Below, piece by piece: positions 14,371-21,824 of a DNA stretch of 22,597 bases; the stretch's first letter is position 1; the number at the start of each line of letters is the position of its first letter. This stretch comes from Pseudomonadota bacterium (GTDB lineage: Bacteria > Pseudomonadota > Gammaproteobacteria > Xanthomonadales > Xanthomonadaceae). Under the pieces are notes generated by a model. That model had not been told where the DNA came from. It ran no database searches and worked only from the letters and a program-made list of their open reading frames with translations. The stretch lies in assembly GCA_023386795.1 (NCBI GenBank), contig JAEWJB010000163.1, forward strand, positions 1 through 22,597, read 5' to 3'. The position numbers and the translations under genes are program-made.

Positions 14371-16542
14371 TTACTGCCGGCGCACGCTCTGCACCACATG
14401 CAACCGGCGCAGACGCCGCATCACCTCGGCCAGGTGGCGGCGATCGCGGACCTGGATGTTGAACCGCAGCACCGCGGCGTTGAAATCGCGATCCAGGTAA
14501 TCCACGCGCTCGATATTCGATTCGCTCTGCGCGATGGCCGCGGCCAGCTGCGCCAGCACGCCGGTGCGGTTCTCCACTTCCACCACCAGAGCGGTGTCGT
14601 AGTCGCCGCTGACGTTGGAATCCCAGTCGATCGGCACCCATCGCTCGGGCGACTTGCGCAGTTCGGCCAGGTTCGGGCAATCCAGCCGGTGCACCACGAT
14701 GCCCTTGCCGGCGGTGTGGTACCCCATGATCTCGTCGCCGGGAATGGGCTGGCAGCAGTTGGCGAAACTCACCACGCCACGCTCGCTGCCGTTGATCAGG
14801 ATCTTTTCCTGCGAATGCTTCGAATGCCCGCCGCCGCGCAGCTCGGCATAGGCCATCAGTGCCTGCGCGGCCTGGGTGGGCATCCAGTTGCCGAGCGCGA
14901 CATCGGCCAGCAGCGCTTCCAGGCGCGGATAGCGGTGCTCGGCGAGGAACGCATCCAGGCGCCCCTTCGGGAGGCGCTCGAGCGAGGAATCCATCGCCTC
15001 CAGCGCGCGGTCGAGCATGCGGTGGCCTAGCTGCACGGCATCCTCGTGCTCGAGCTGCTTGAGCTGGTGGCGGATCGCCGTGCGTGCCTTGCTGCTGACC
15101 ACGAATTCCAGCCACTGCGGCTTGGGCGTGGCCGAGCGCGCGGTGATGATCTCCACCGTCTGCCCGCTGACCAGCTTGGTGCGCAGCGGCACCAGCTTCT
15201 TGTCCACGCGCGAGGCCACCGCCTGGTTTCCGACATCGGTATGCACGGCGTAGGCGAAATCCAGCGCGGTGGAATTGCGCGGCAGCGCGAGGATCTTGCC
15301 CTTGGGCGAGAACAGGTAGACCTCGTCGGGGAACAGGTCGACCTTGACGTTATCCAGGAACTCCAGCGACGAACCGGCCGCGCGCTGGGATTCGATCAGC
15401 TCCACGATCCACGCGTGCGCGCGGCTCTGCGCGCTGTTGGGCGAATCGCTGCCGAACTTGTACGTCCAGTGCGCGGCGACACCGCGCTCGGCGATCAGGT
15501 CCATCTCCTCGGTGCGGATCTGCACTTCGATCGGCGAGCCGTAGGGACCGAACAGCACCGTGTGCAGCGACTGGTAGCCGTTGGCCTTGGGGATGGCGAT
15601 GAAATCGCGAAAGCGCCCATCCAGCGGCTTGAACGTGGCGTGCACCGCGCCGAGCGCGTGGTAGCAATCCGGCACGCCGCGCACGACCAGCCGGAAGCCG
15701 AAAACGTCCATCACCTGGTCGAAGGTCTTGTTCTCGTCGCGCATCTTGTTATAGATGCTCCACGGGGTCTTGATCCGGCTCACCAGCCGGTGTTCCAGCC
15801 CTTCCTTCGCCAGACGCTGCGAGAGCTGCACCTCCACCTGCGCCAACGACTCGCGCCGCACCACCGGCTGGCTGCGGATGTGCTTCTCGATGATCGCGTG
15901 GCGCCACGGATACAGCGCCTTGAACCCCAGGTTCTGCAGTTCGGACTTGATCAGGCTCATGCCCAGGCGCTGGGCGATGGGCGCGTAGATCTCCAGCGTT
16001 TCGCGCGCGATGCGCCCGCGCGCCTCGGTGCTCTGCGCGCCGAGCGTGCGCATGTTGTGCAGGCGGTCGGCGAGCTTGATCATGATCACGCGCAGGTCGC
16101 GCGACATCGCCAGCAGCATCTTGCGGAAGCTTTCGGCGGCCGCTTCCTGGCGGTCGCGGAACTTCAGCTTGTCCAGCTTGGTGACGCCATCCACCAGTTC
16201 GGCCACCGCCTCGCCGAATTCGGCGGCCAGTTCCTCGCGCGTGAGCGGCGTGTCCTCGATGGTGTCGTGCAGGATGGCGGCGATCAGCGATTCGACGTCC
16301 ATGCCCAGCTCGGCCAGCACGCAGGCCACGGCCACCGGGTGGGTGATGTACGGCTCACCGGACTTGCGCGTCTGCCCGGCATGCGCGGCGGCGCCCACTT
16401 CCCATGCGCGACGCAACAGCGGGCGTTGTTCGGCCGGCAGGTACGCGGCCGCGCGCTCCAGCTCCAGGACGTAATCGGGCACCTCGCCGGTCGGCGACGA
16501 CGGCGATGCAAGCGCAGCCTGGGCGGAAGGGCCTGGGTTCAT
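14371..16542 (-). CDS. spoT: Bifunctional (p)ppGpp synthase/hydrolase SpoT
   Basis: A 723-residue RelA/SpoT enzyme of the stringent response. The hydrolase HD site is intact (His68, HDTIEDT at 92-98), so it can degrade ppGpp. The synthetase domain (about 255-365) has RIKTPWSIYNKM, DVFGFRLVV, PKANGYQSLHT and VQIRTEEMD, all expected for activity. A TGS domain follows from about residue 405 (LFPDEVYLFSPKG), then a zinc-finger-like CCQPIPGD/HRLDCPNL stretch, and a C-terminal ACT domain (ALVVEVENRTGVLAQLAAAI). The first 25 residues are a variable tail and the start is uncertain; no clear ribosome site was seen. A weak TTTGCC/CATAGT promoter may lie in the gap from rpoZ. The neighbouring rpoZ supplies the omega subunit, itself part of a ppGpp site on RNA polymerase. 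Confidence 0.97.
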   Translation of the reverse strand: MNPGPSAQAALASPSSPTGEVPDYVLELERAAAYLPAEQRPLLRRAWEVGAAAHAGQTRKSGEPYITHPVAVACVLAELGMDVESLIAAILHDTIEDTPLTREELAAEFGEAVAELVDGVTKLDKLKFRDRQEAAAESFRKMLLAMSRDLRVIMIKLADRLHNMRTLGAQSTEARGRIARETLEIYAPIAQRLGMSLIKSELQNLGFKALYPWRHAIIEKHIRSQPVVRRESLAQVEVQLSQRLAKEGLEHRLVSRIKTPWSIYNKMRDENKTFDQVMDVFGFRLVVRGVPDCYHALGAVHATFKPLDGRFRDFIAIPKANGYQSLHTVLFGPYGSPIEVQIRTEEMDLIAERGVAAHWTYKFGSDSPNSAQSRAHAWIVELIESQRAAGSSLEFLDNVKVDLFPDEVYLFSPKGKILALPRNSTALDFAYAVHTDVGNQAVASRVDKKLVPLRTKLVSGQTVEIITARSATPKPQWLEFVVSSKARTAIRHQLKQLEHEDAVQLGHRMLDRALEAMDSSLERLPKGRLDAFLAEHRYPRLEALLADVALGNWMPTQAAQALMAYAELRGGGHSKHSQEKILINGSERGVVSFANCCQPIPGDEIMGYHTAGKGIVVHRLDCPNLAELRKSPERWVPIDWDSNVSGDYDTALVVEVENRTGVLAQLAAAIAQSESNIERVDYLDRDFNAAVLRFNIQVRDRRHLAEVMRRLRRLHVVQSVRRQ

Positions 16543-16582
16543 GCGGGAAGACTATGCCAGCGCAACGGGGACGGCAAACGCC

Positions 16583-16617
16583 GAAAAGCAGAACAGCCCG
16601 CACCAGGCGGGCTGTTC
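16583..16617 (-). terminator. Hairpin attenuator or terminator between rpoZ and spoT
   Basis: An 11-bp perfect stem (GAACAGCCCGC at 16591-16601 with 16607-16617) and a 5-base loop. On the minus strand it is followed by TGCTTTTC, a T-run set a few bases off. That weak tail suggests partial termination, so spoT would receive some rpoZ transcript plus any of its own. Confidence 0.65.
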
Positions 16618-16644
16618 GGCGGATCGATCCGGACGCAGCGCGGA

Positions 16645-16944
16645 TCAGTCGTCGTTCTTGGACATGTCCTCGTCGGCGACGACTTCGGCGGCGGCCCACT
16701 CCAGGGCTTCACGCTCGGCGCGCTCGCGCTCGGCCTTCTCGACTTCCTCGATCAGCGCGTTGTCGATCTTGCGCGCGGCGATCTCGCGCAGCGCCAGCAC
16801 GGTCGGCTTGTCGGCGCTTTCGCTGTTGTCGAGGGTGGCCTGCACGCCGTTGGCGAGCTGGCGGGCGCGCTTGGACGCCATCATGACCAGTTCGAAACGG
16901 TTGTTCACGACTTCCAGGCAATCTTCTACGGTAATGCGGGCCAT
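16645..16944 (-). CDS. rpoZ: RNA polymerase omega subunit RpoZ
   Basis: A 99-residue omega subunit that helps fold and hold beta-prime. MARITVEDCLEVVNNRFELVMMASKRARQL is the conserved N-terminus, KPTVLALREIAARKI the second conserved block, followed by an acidic variable tail (ADEDMSKNDD). The MAR start matches the residues which in E. coli contact ppGpp at the beta-prime/omega site. The ATG at 16944 with GGGAG upstream is the start; the longer frame to 17028 is not. It lies between gmk and spoT as in E. coli gmk-rpoZ-spoT, here with its own promoter inside the gap from gmk. Confidence 0.96.
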   Translation of the reverse strand: MARITVEDCLEVVNNRFELVMMASKRARQLANGVQATLDNSESADKPTVLALREIAARKIDNALIEEVEKAERERAEREALEWAAAEVVADEDMSKNDD

Positions 16945-16998
16945 GCGGGCTCCCGGCGACCGGTCCGGTCGCGCCTTCGAATGAGGGAAAGGGCGGCG

Positions 16999-17028
16999 AT
17001 TGTAGGCGCCCCGCCGGCCCGGGCGCAA
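16999..17028 (-). promoter_or_regulatory. Candidate rpoZ promoter
   Basis: On the minus strand TACAAT (complement of 16999-17004) is a good -10 box and TTGCGC (17023-17028) a -35, with 18 bases between. It lies downstream of the gmk stop and gives a leader of about 50 bases. It would allow rpoZ-spoT expression independent of gmk. Confidence 0.55.
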
Positions 17029-17055
17029 GCCAGGACCGTTCAGTTTCCTTTGGAA

Positions 17056-17706
17056 TCAGCCAGTTGCGCCCGGATCGTCCGCCAGCAGCGCGGCGATGAG
17101 ACCTTCGTGGCGCTGCTGCTGGGCGGCGGTCCGCAGGCGGCTGGCGGTGAAGATCGCGCACATCTCGCCCACGGCGGTGTCGAAATCCTCGTTGATGATG
17201 ACGTAGTCGAACTCGCCGAAGTGCGACATCTCCTCGCGCGCGGCGGCCAGCCGGCGGGCGATGACCTCCTCGCTGTCCTGGCCGCGCTTGCGCATGCGCT
17301 CTTCCAGCGCGGCGCGCGAGGGCGGCAGGATGAAGACGGCCACCGCGTCCGGCACCTTCTCGCGCACCTGGCGCGCGCCCTGCCAGTCGATCTCCAGCAG
17401 CACATCGCGGCCGGCGGCCAGCTGCGGCTCCACCGACTGGCGCGCGGTGCCCTTCCAGTCGCCGTGCACGCGGGCGTATTCGAAGAAATCGCCCGCGGCG
17501 ATCATCTCCTGGAACGCCTCTGCCGAGACGAAGTGGTAGTGCTCGGCATGCCGCTCGCCCGGCCGCGGGGCGCGCGAGGTGAAGGAAATCGACAGGGCAA
17601 TCTGCGGATCGCGCGCCAGCGTGGCGTTGACGATGCTGCTCTTGCCGGCACCGGAGGGCGCCGCGACGATGTAGAGGGTGCCGCGCATGGGGGTGGGGTT
17701 CGGCAT
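17056..17706 (-). CDS. gmk: Guanylate kinase
   Basis: A 216-residue enzyme converting GMP and ATP to GDP and ADP. P-loop APSGAGKSS is at residues 16-24 of the longer form. Then SFTSRAPRPGE, HYHFVS, FFEYARVHGDWKGT (GMP-binding region), VLLEIDWQGARQV and FILPPSRAALEERMRKRG (lid), FDYVIINEDFDTAV follow in family order. Two starts are possible: 17706 (MPNPTPMRGT) or 17688 (MRGTLYIV); neither has a clear ribosome site and the shorter is equally plausible. It lies 89 bases behind yicC in the same direction; a yicC-gmk pairing is common in proteobacteria. GMP kinase supplies the GDP and GTP that SpoT uses. Confidence 0.96.
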   Translation of the reverse strand: MPNPTPMRGTLYIVAAPSGAGKSSIVNATLARDPQIALSISFTSRAPRPGERHAEHYHFVSAEAFQEMIAAGDFFEYARVHGDWKGTARQSVEPQLAAGRDVLLEIDWQGARQVREKVPDAVAVFILPPSRAALEERMRKRGQDSEEVIARRLAAAREEMSHFGEFDYVIINEDFDTAVGEMCAIFTASRLRTAAQQQRHEGLIAALLADDPGATG

Positions 17707-17795
17707 TCGGGGAGGGGACGGCGCGCCGACCCGGTAAAAAGCGGGCGGCCATCTTACACGCCAGGGCCCGACCCTTCAGGGCCCGGCCTCGGGAA

Positions 17796-18656
17796 CTACT
17801 CGATGTTCTGCACCTGCTCGCGAATCTGGTCGATCAGCACCTTCAGGTCCACGGCCGCGTTCGAGGTGCGGCTGTCCACCGACTTGGAGCCCAGCGTGTT
17901 CGCCTCGCGGTTGAACTCCTGCAGCAGGAAATCCAGGCGGCGACCCACCGGCTCGCGTTGCTTGAGCACCCGGCGGATCTCGGCGATGTGGCTGGCCAGC
18001 CGGTCCAGTTCCTCGTCCACGTCCAGTTTCTGCAGCCACAGCACCAGTTCCTGCTCGGCGCGGCCCGGGTCCACCGGGTGCGGCAGGTCGGCCAGCCGGG
18101 CAGCCAGCTTGGCGCGCTGGCCGTCGCGGATCGCCGGGATCAGCGTGCGCACCTCGGCGGCGATGCGCTCGATGGCATCGACCCGTTCGCTGATCGCCGT
18201 GGCCAGCTTGTCGCCCTCGCGTTCGCGCGCGACCACGAACTCCTCGACCACGCGATCGAGCAGCGCCAACGCCTCGGCCTGCAGCAGCGCCGGGTCGGCG
18301 GCTTCGCTCTTGAGCACGCCGGGCAGCTGCAGCAGGTCGGAAAACTCCACCCGCAGGTTCGGGAATTCACGGTCCAGCCGCCGCGCCAGGGTGCCGAGCT
18401 GCTCGACCATCACTTCGTTCACCGCCAGCGAGGCGCCCCCTTCGGGCAAGCGCAGGCGCACCACCAGGTCGAGCTTGCCGCGGCTGATCCGCGCCGACAC
18501 CCGCTCGCGCAGCTGCGGCTCCAGCGCCCGCAGTTCGTCGGGCAGACGCACGCCCACTTCGAGGAAACGGTGGTTGACCGAGCGCAGTTCGCAGCCCAGC
18601 GTGCCCCAGGGGGTGATGTGCTCGCCGCTGGCAAAGGCGGTCATGCTTCGGATCAT
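17796..18656 (-). CDS. yicC: YicC/YloC-family endoribonuclease
   Basis: A 286-residue protein matching E. coli YicC in length (287). The N-terminal MIRSMTAFASGEH, LRSVNHRFLEVGVRLPDELRALEPQLRERV and the C-terminal RRLDFLLQEFNREANTLGSKS signature (the last three catalytic-region blocks of the family) are all present. YicC is a stable-RNA turnover factor, reported to help degrade the sRNA RyhB with PNPase, and relatives act as endoribonucleases. The start at 18656 gives the family-typical MIRSM; a second ATG at 18644 would cut it off. A longer frame to 19157 is antisense to rph and is an artefact. Divergent from rph by 100 bases. Confidence 0.94.
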   Translation of the reverse strand: MIRSMTAFASGEHITPWGTLGCELRSVNHRFLEVGVRLPDELRALEPQLRERVSARISRGKLDLVVRLRLPEGGASLAVNEVMVEQLGTLARRLDREFPNLRVEFSDLLQLPGVLKSEAADPALLQAEALALLDRVVEEFVVAREREGDKLATAISERVDAIERIAAEVRTLIPAIRDGQRAKLAARLADLPHPVDPGRAEQELVLWLQKLDVDEELDRLASHIAEIRRVLKQREPVGRRLDFLLQEFNREANTLGSKSVDSRTSNAAVDLKVLIDQIREQVQNIE

Positions 18657-18756
18657 GGCGATCGGCGTCCGGCAAAGCGCGAATGGTACCCTAGCGCGCC
18701 TCGCATGCCGGCTCATCGCGGCCCGCCTGCGCCCGACTTTCGAACGCGGATCTTCC

Positions 18757-19482
18757 ATGACCTTCTCCCGTCCCAGCGGCCGCCCGGCCGACCAGTTGCG
18801 CCCGGTGCGCATCGAACGCGCCTTCACCCGCCATGCCGAAGGCTCGGTGCTGGTGAGCTTCGGCGACACGCGCGTGCTGTGCACCGCCAGCGTCGACAAC
18901 AAGGTGCCGCCGTTCCTGCGCGGCAAGGGCGAAGGCTGGGTCACCGCCGAGTACGGCATGCTGCCGCGCTCCACCCACACCCGTTCGGACCGTGAAGCGG
19001 CGCGCGGCAAGCAGGGTGGCCGCACGCTGGAAATCCAGCGCCTGATCGGTCGCGCGCTGCGCGCGTGCGTGGACCGCAATGCGCTCGGCGAGCGCACCAT
19101 CACCCTGGACTGCGACGTGCTGCAGGCCGACGGCGGCACCCGCACCGCGGCCATCACCGGCGCCTATGTCGCCCTGGCCGATGCCGTGTCCTGGCTGCAG
19201 AAGCGCGGGGAGATCAAGCGCCACCCGCTGGTGGGCGCGGTGGCGGCGGTGTCGGTGGGCGTGTACCGCGGCGTGCCGGTGCTGGACCTGGATTACGCCG
19301 AGGACAGCGACTGCGACACCGACATGAACGTGGTGATGAACGATGGCGGCGGCTTCATCGAGTTGCAGGGCACCGCCGAAGGCCACGCCTTCCGCCGTGA
19401 CGAACTCGACGCCCTGCTCGCCTTGGCCGAAAAGGGCGTGGGCGAACTGCTGGCCCTGCAACGCGAGGCGTTGCAGGGATGA
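18757..19482 (+). CDS. rph: Ribonuclease PH
   Basis: A 241-residue phosphorolytic 3'-5' exoribonuclease that trims tRNA precursors and works as a hexameric ring. Conserved blocks: GRPADQLRPVRIE, GSVLVSFGDTRVLCTASVD, GWVTAEYGMLPRSTHTR, QGGRTLEIQRLIGRALRA, TLDCDVLQADGGTRTAAITG, and LDLDYAEDSDCDTDMNVVM with the phosphate and metal-binding Asp residues. Length is normal and complete, unlike the truncated rph of E. coli K-12. The ATG at 18757 begins MTFSRPSGR; an upstream open frame reads in from an antisense shadow and is not used. The stop overlaps the next gene by 4 bases. The gene is divergent from yicC, another RNA-processing enzyme. Confidence 0.97.
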   Translation: MTFSRPSGRPADQLRPVRIERAFTRHAEGSVLVSFGDTRVLCTASVDNKVPPFLRGKGEGWVTAEYGMLPRSTHTRSDREAARGKQGGRTLEIQRLIGRALRACVDRNALGERTITLDCDVLQADGGTRTAAITGAYVALADAVSWLQKRGEIKRHPLVGAVAAVSVGVYRGVPVLDLDYAEDSDCDTDMNVVMNDGGGFIELQGTAEGHAFRRDELDALLALAEKGVGELLALQREALQG

Positions 19483-19871
19483 GCCAGCGCCTGGCCCTGG
19501 CCACCCTGGTGGTGCGCGACTACGACGAGGCGCTGGCGTGGTATCGCGACGTGCTCGGCTTCCGCGTGCTCACCGACCAGCCGCTGGGTGAGGGCAAGCG
19601 CTGGATCGTGGTGGCTCCGCGCAGCGAAGACCCGACGGGCCTGCTGCTGGCCCGCGCCAGCGACGAACACCAGGCCAGCCGCATCGGCGACCAGACCGGC
19701 GGGCGCGTGGGCTTCTTCCTGCACACCGACGACTTCTGGTACGACTACAAGGCCATGCGCGAGCGCGGGGTGCAGTTCCTCGAAAACCCGCGCGAGGAGC
19801 CCTACGCCATTGTCGCGGTGTTCCGCGACCTCTACGGCAACACCTGGGACCTGCTGGAGCCCAAGCCATGA
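19479..19871 (+). CDS. VOC-superfamily protein (glyoxalase/bleomycin-resistance fold)
   Basis: A 130-residue protein with two beta-alpha-beta-beta-beta modules. The first opens LALATLVVRDYDEALAWYRDVLGF and the second ends FRDLYGNTWDLLEP, which are typical VOC start and end signatures. The usual first metal histidine near residue 7-9 is not evident, while the terminal Glu (in WDLLEP) is present, so metal binding may differ from classical members. Function is unassigned: candidates in this superfamily range from lactoylglutathione lyase-like to antibiotic-sequestering proteins. The ATG overlaps the rph stop (ATGA) and its stop overlaps rdgB (ATGA), so it is translated as part of the rph-rdgB string. 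Both overlaps argue for one operon. Confidence 0.85.
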   Translation: MSQRLALATLVVRDYDEALAWYRDVLGFRVLTDQPLGEGKRWIVVAPRSEDPTGLLLARASDEHQASRIGDQTGGRVGFFLHTDDFWYDYKAMRERGVQFLENPREEPYAIVAVFRDLYGNTWDLLEPKP

Positions 19872-20476
19872 GTTTCCCCGACACCCTCGTGCTGGCCAGC
19901 GGCAACGCCGGCAAGCTGGAAGAACTGCGCGCCATGCTCGCCGGGATGCCGCTGCGCATCGTCTCGCAGGGCGAACTGGGCGTGGAGGACGTTCCCGAGA
20001 CCGGCCTGACGTTCGTCGAGAACGCGCTGATCAAGGCCCGTCACGCGAGCGCGGTCACCGGTCTGCCCGCGCTGGCCGATGATTCGGGCCTGATCGTCGA
20101 TGCGCTCGGCGGCGCCCCCGGCCTGTACAGCGCGCGCTACGCCGGCAGCCCGACCAACGCGGCCGCCAACAACGCCAAACTGCTGGAAGCGATGCGCGAG
20201 GTGCCGGCCGAACGCCGCAGCGCGCGCTTCTATGCGGTGATCGTGCTGTTGCGCCACCCGGAAGATCCGCAGCCGCTGATCGCCGAAGGCAGCTGGGAAG
20301 GCGAGATCACCTTCGCCCCGCGTGGCGATGGCGGCTTCGGCTACAACCCGGTGTTCTTCGACCCGGTGCATGGCCAGACGGCGGCGGAAATGGACGCCGC
20401 CACCAAGAACCGCCTGAGCCACCGCGCCCGGGCGCTGGAAACCCTGCGCGCGCGCCTGCTGCAGCTGCGCGCCTGA
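19868..20476 (+). CDS. rdgB: RdgB/HAM1 XTP/dITP pyrophosphatase
   Basis: A 202-residue enzyme that hydrolyses non-canonical purine nucleoside triphosphates (dITP, XTP, dHAPTP) to monophosphates, keeping them out of DNA. Motifs: LASGNAGKLEEL at residues 9-20 (phosphate-binding Ser-Gly-Asn), TFVENALIKARHAS at about 48-61, ADDSGLIVDALGGAPGLYSARYAG at 70-93 with catalytic Asp71/Asp72, FGYNPVF at 157-163, and a C-terminal Ser-His-Arg (NRLSHRARAL). Length and motifs are complete. The start overlaps the VOC gene by 4 bases. With rph it makes a common gammaproteobacterial rph-rdgB-hemW arrangement, here with a VOC gene inserted. Confidence 0.97.
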   Translation: MSFPDTLVLASGNAGKLEELRAMLAGMPLRIVSQGELGVEDVPETGLTFVENALIKARHASAVTGLPALADDSGLIVDALGGAPGLYSARYAGSPTNAAANNAKLLEAMREVPAERRSARFYAVIVLLRHPEDPQPLIAEGSWEGEITFAPRGDGGFGYNPVFFDPVHGQTAAEMDAATKNRLSHRARALETLRARLLQLRA

Positions 20477-20571
20477 ACGCGCGGCGCGGCGGGCCTTGCG
20501 CCCGTCGCCGCCGCCCGCATCCTGTTCCCACCTGCCCGGCACCACGCCTCGTGGCACCCCGCCTGTCCCCC

Positions 20572-21726
20572 ATGCTCATTCCCCCGCCCCTCTCGCTCTA
20601 CGTCCACCTGCCCTGGTGCGTGCGCAAATGCCCGTACTGCGACTTCAACTCGCATGCGGCCAAGGGCGCGTTGCCGTTCGAGGAATACGTGGATGCGCTG
20701 ATCCGCGACCTCGATTACGACCTGCCCTCGGTGTGGGGGCGGGTGGTGAATTCGGTGTTCTTCGGAGGTGGCACGCCCAGCCTGTTCCCGCCCGAGGCGA
20801 TCGACCGCTTCCTGCAGGCCGCCAGTGCGCGCCTGCGCTTCGCGCCGGGGCTGGAGATCACGCTGGAGACCAACCCCGGCACTGCCGAACACGGCCGCTT
20901 CGACCGCTACCTTGCCGCAGGGGTGAACCGGCTGAGCTTCGGCATCCAGAGCTTCGACGACGCCGCGCTGCAGCGCCTGGGTCGCATCCATGACAGCGCG
21001 GAGGCCGAGCGGGCAGTGAAGCTGGCGCAGGATGCCGGCTACGACAACATCAACCTGGACCTGATGTATGCGTTGCCGCAGCAGACGCTCGCGCAAGCCG
21101 AGGACGACCTCGTGCGTGCCTTCGCACTGCAGCCTACCCACCTCAGCCACTACCAGCTGACCCTGGAGCCGAACACCGTCTTCTACGCGCGCCCGCCCCA
21201 GGGCATTCCGGACGACGACAGCGCCTGGGACATGCAGGAACACTGCCAGCGCCTGCTCGCCGATGCCGGCTACGCGCAGTACGAGGTCAGTGCCTACGCG
21301 CAGCCGGACCGCCAGTGCGCGCACAACCTCAACTACTGGCGCTTCGGCGACTACCTGGGCATCGGCGCCGGGGCGCACGGCAAGATCACCTCCGGCGCCG
21401 CGCAGCAGATGCTGCGCCGCTGGAAGCACAAGCATCCGCAGACCTACATGGCGCAAGCCGGCGGCGAGGCGGCGATCGGCGGCGACGAGGTCGTGCCGGC
21501 TGATCGGTTGCCGTTCGAATACATGCTCAACCTGCTGCGCCTGCACGAGGGTTTCAGCCTGGCCGACTTCAGCGCGCGCACCGGACTGGCCGGCGACGCG
21601 CTCGCCGCGCCGCTGGCGCAGGCCACGCAACGCGGCTGGCTGGAGGAAACGTCCGCTGGCCGCTGGCGGCCCACCGAACTGGGCCGGCGCTTCACCAACG
21701 ACGTGATCGAACTGTTCCTCGACTGA
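20572..21726 (+). CDS. hemW: Radical SAM protein HemW (heme chaperone)
   Basis: A 384-residue radical SAM protein. The 4Fe-4S motif CVRKCPYCDF has cysteines at residues 16, 20 and 23 (CX3CX2C), followed by FGGGTPSLF at 64-72 (SAM binding), ETNPGT and NRLSFGIQSFDDAAL. HemW binds heme and delivers it, distinct from coproporphyrinogen oxidase HemN, to which it is often mis-annotated; the short N-terminus before the cysteine motif and absent HemN extension favour HemW. The ATG at 20572 (MLIPPPLSLYVHLPWC) is preferred; a GTG at 20551 would add seven residues. No good ribosome site for either. A 95-base gap from rdgB holds a GC-rich hairpin near 20486-20511 with no T-run, so read-through from rdgB is plausible. 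Confidence 0.94.
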   Translation: MLIPPPLSLYVHLPWCVRKCPYCDFNSHAAKGALPFEEYVDALIRDLDYDLPSVWGRVVNSVFFGGGTPSLFPPEAIDRFLQAASARLRFAPGLEITLETNPGTAEHGRFDRYLAAGVNRLSFGIQSFDDAALQRLGRIHDSAEAERAVKLAQDAGYDNINLDLMYALPQQTLAQAEDDLVRAFALQPTHLSHYQLTLEPNTVFYARPPQGIPDDDSAWDMQEHCQRLLADAGYAQYEVSAYAQPDRQCAHNLNYWRFGDYLGIGAGAHGKITSGAAQQMLRRWKHKHPQTYMAQAGGEAAIGGDEVVPADRLPFEYMLNLLRLHEGFSLADFSARTGLAGDALAAPLAQATQRGWLEETSAGRWRPTELGRRFTNDVIELFLD

Positions 21727-21824
21727 GCGCCACCGTCCGTCGGCCGGCGCCCCGTCGGCCATGGCCGCCCCGGCAAAAACGTGATACATACCGCGTTCTC
21801 AGGGGGAGAATAGCAGCGCAACGG

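Noticed and set aside
17760..17790. GGGCCC...GGGCCC dyad between yicC and gmk as a terminator
   Set aside because: The stem is short with a 10-base loop, and the T-run on the minus strand is about 25 bases away. It is too weak to call.
15046..19482. A 1,478-codon plus-strand open frame running antisense through spoT, rpoZ, gmk and yicC and in frame into rph
   Set aside because: High third-position GC removes stops from the complementary frame. The antisense part reads as low-complexity Arg/His/Gln/Ala text with no domain, while each gene on the other strand matches a known family. Only the rph part is real.
20486..20511. GC-rich hairpin after rdgB as a terminator
   Set aside because: The stem is bulged and no T-run follows on the plus strand.
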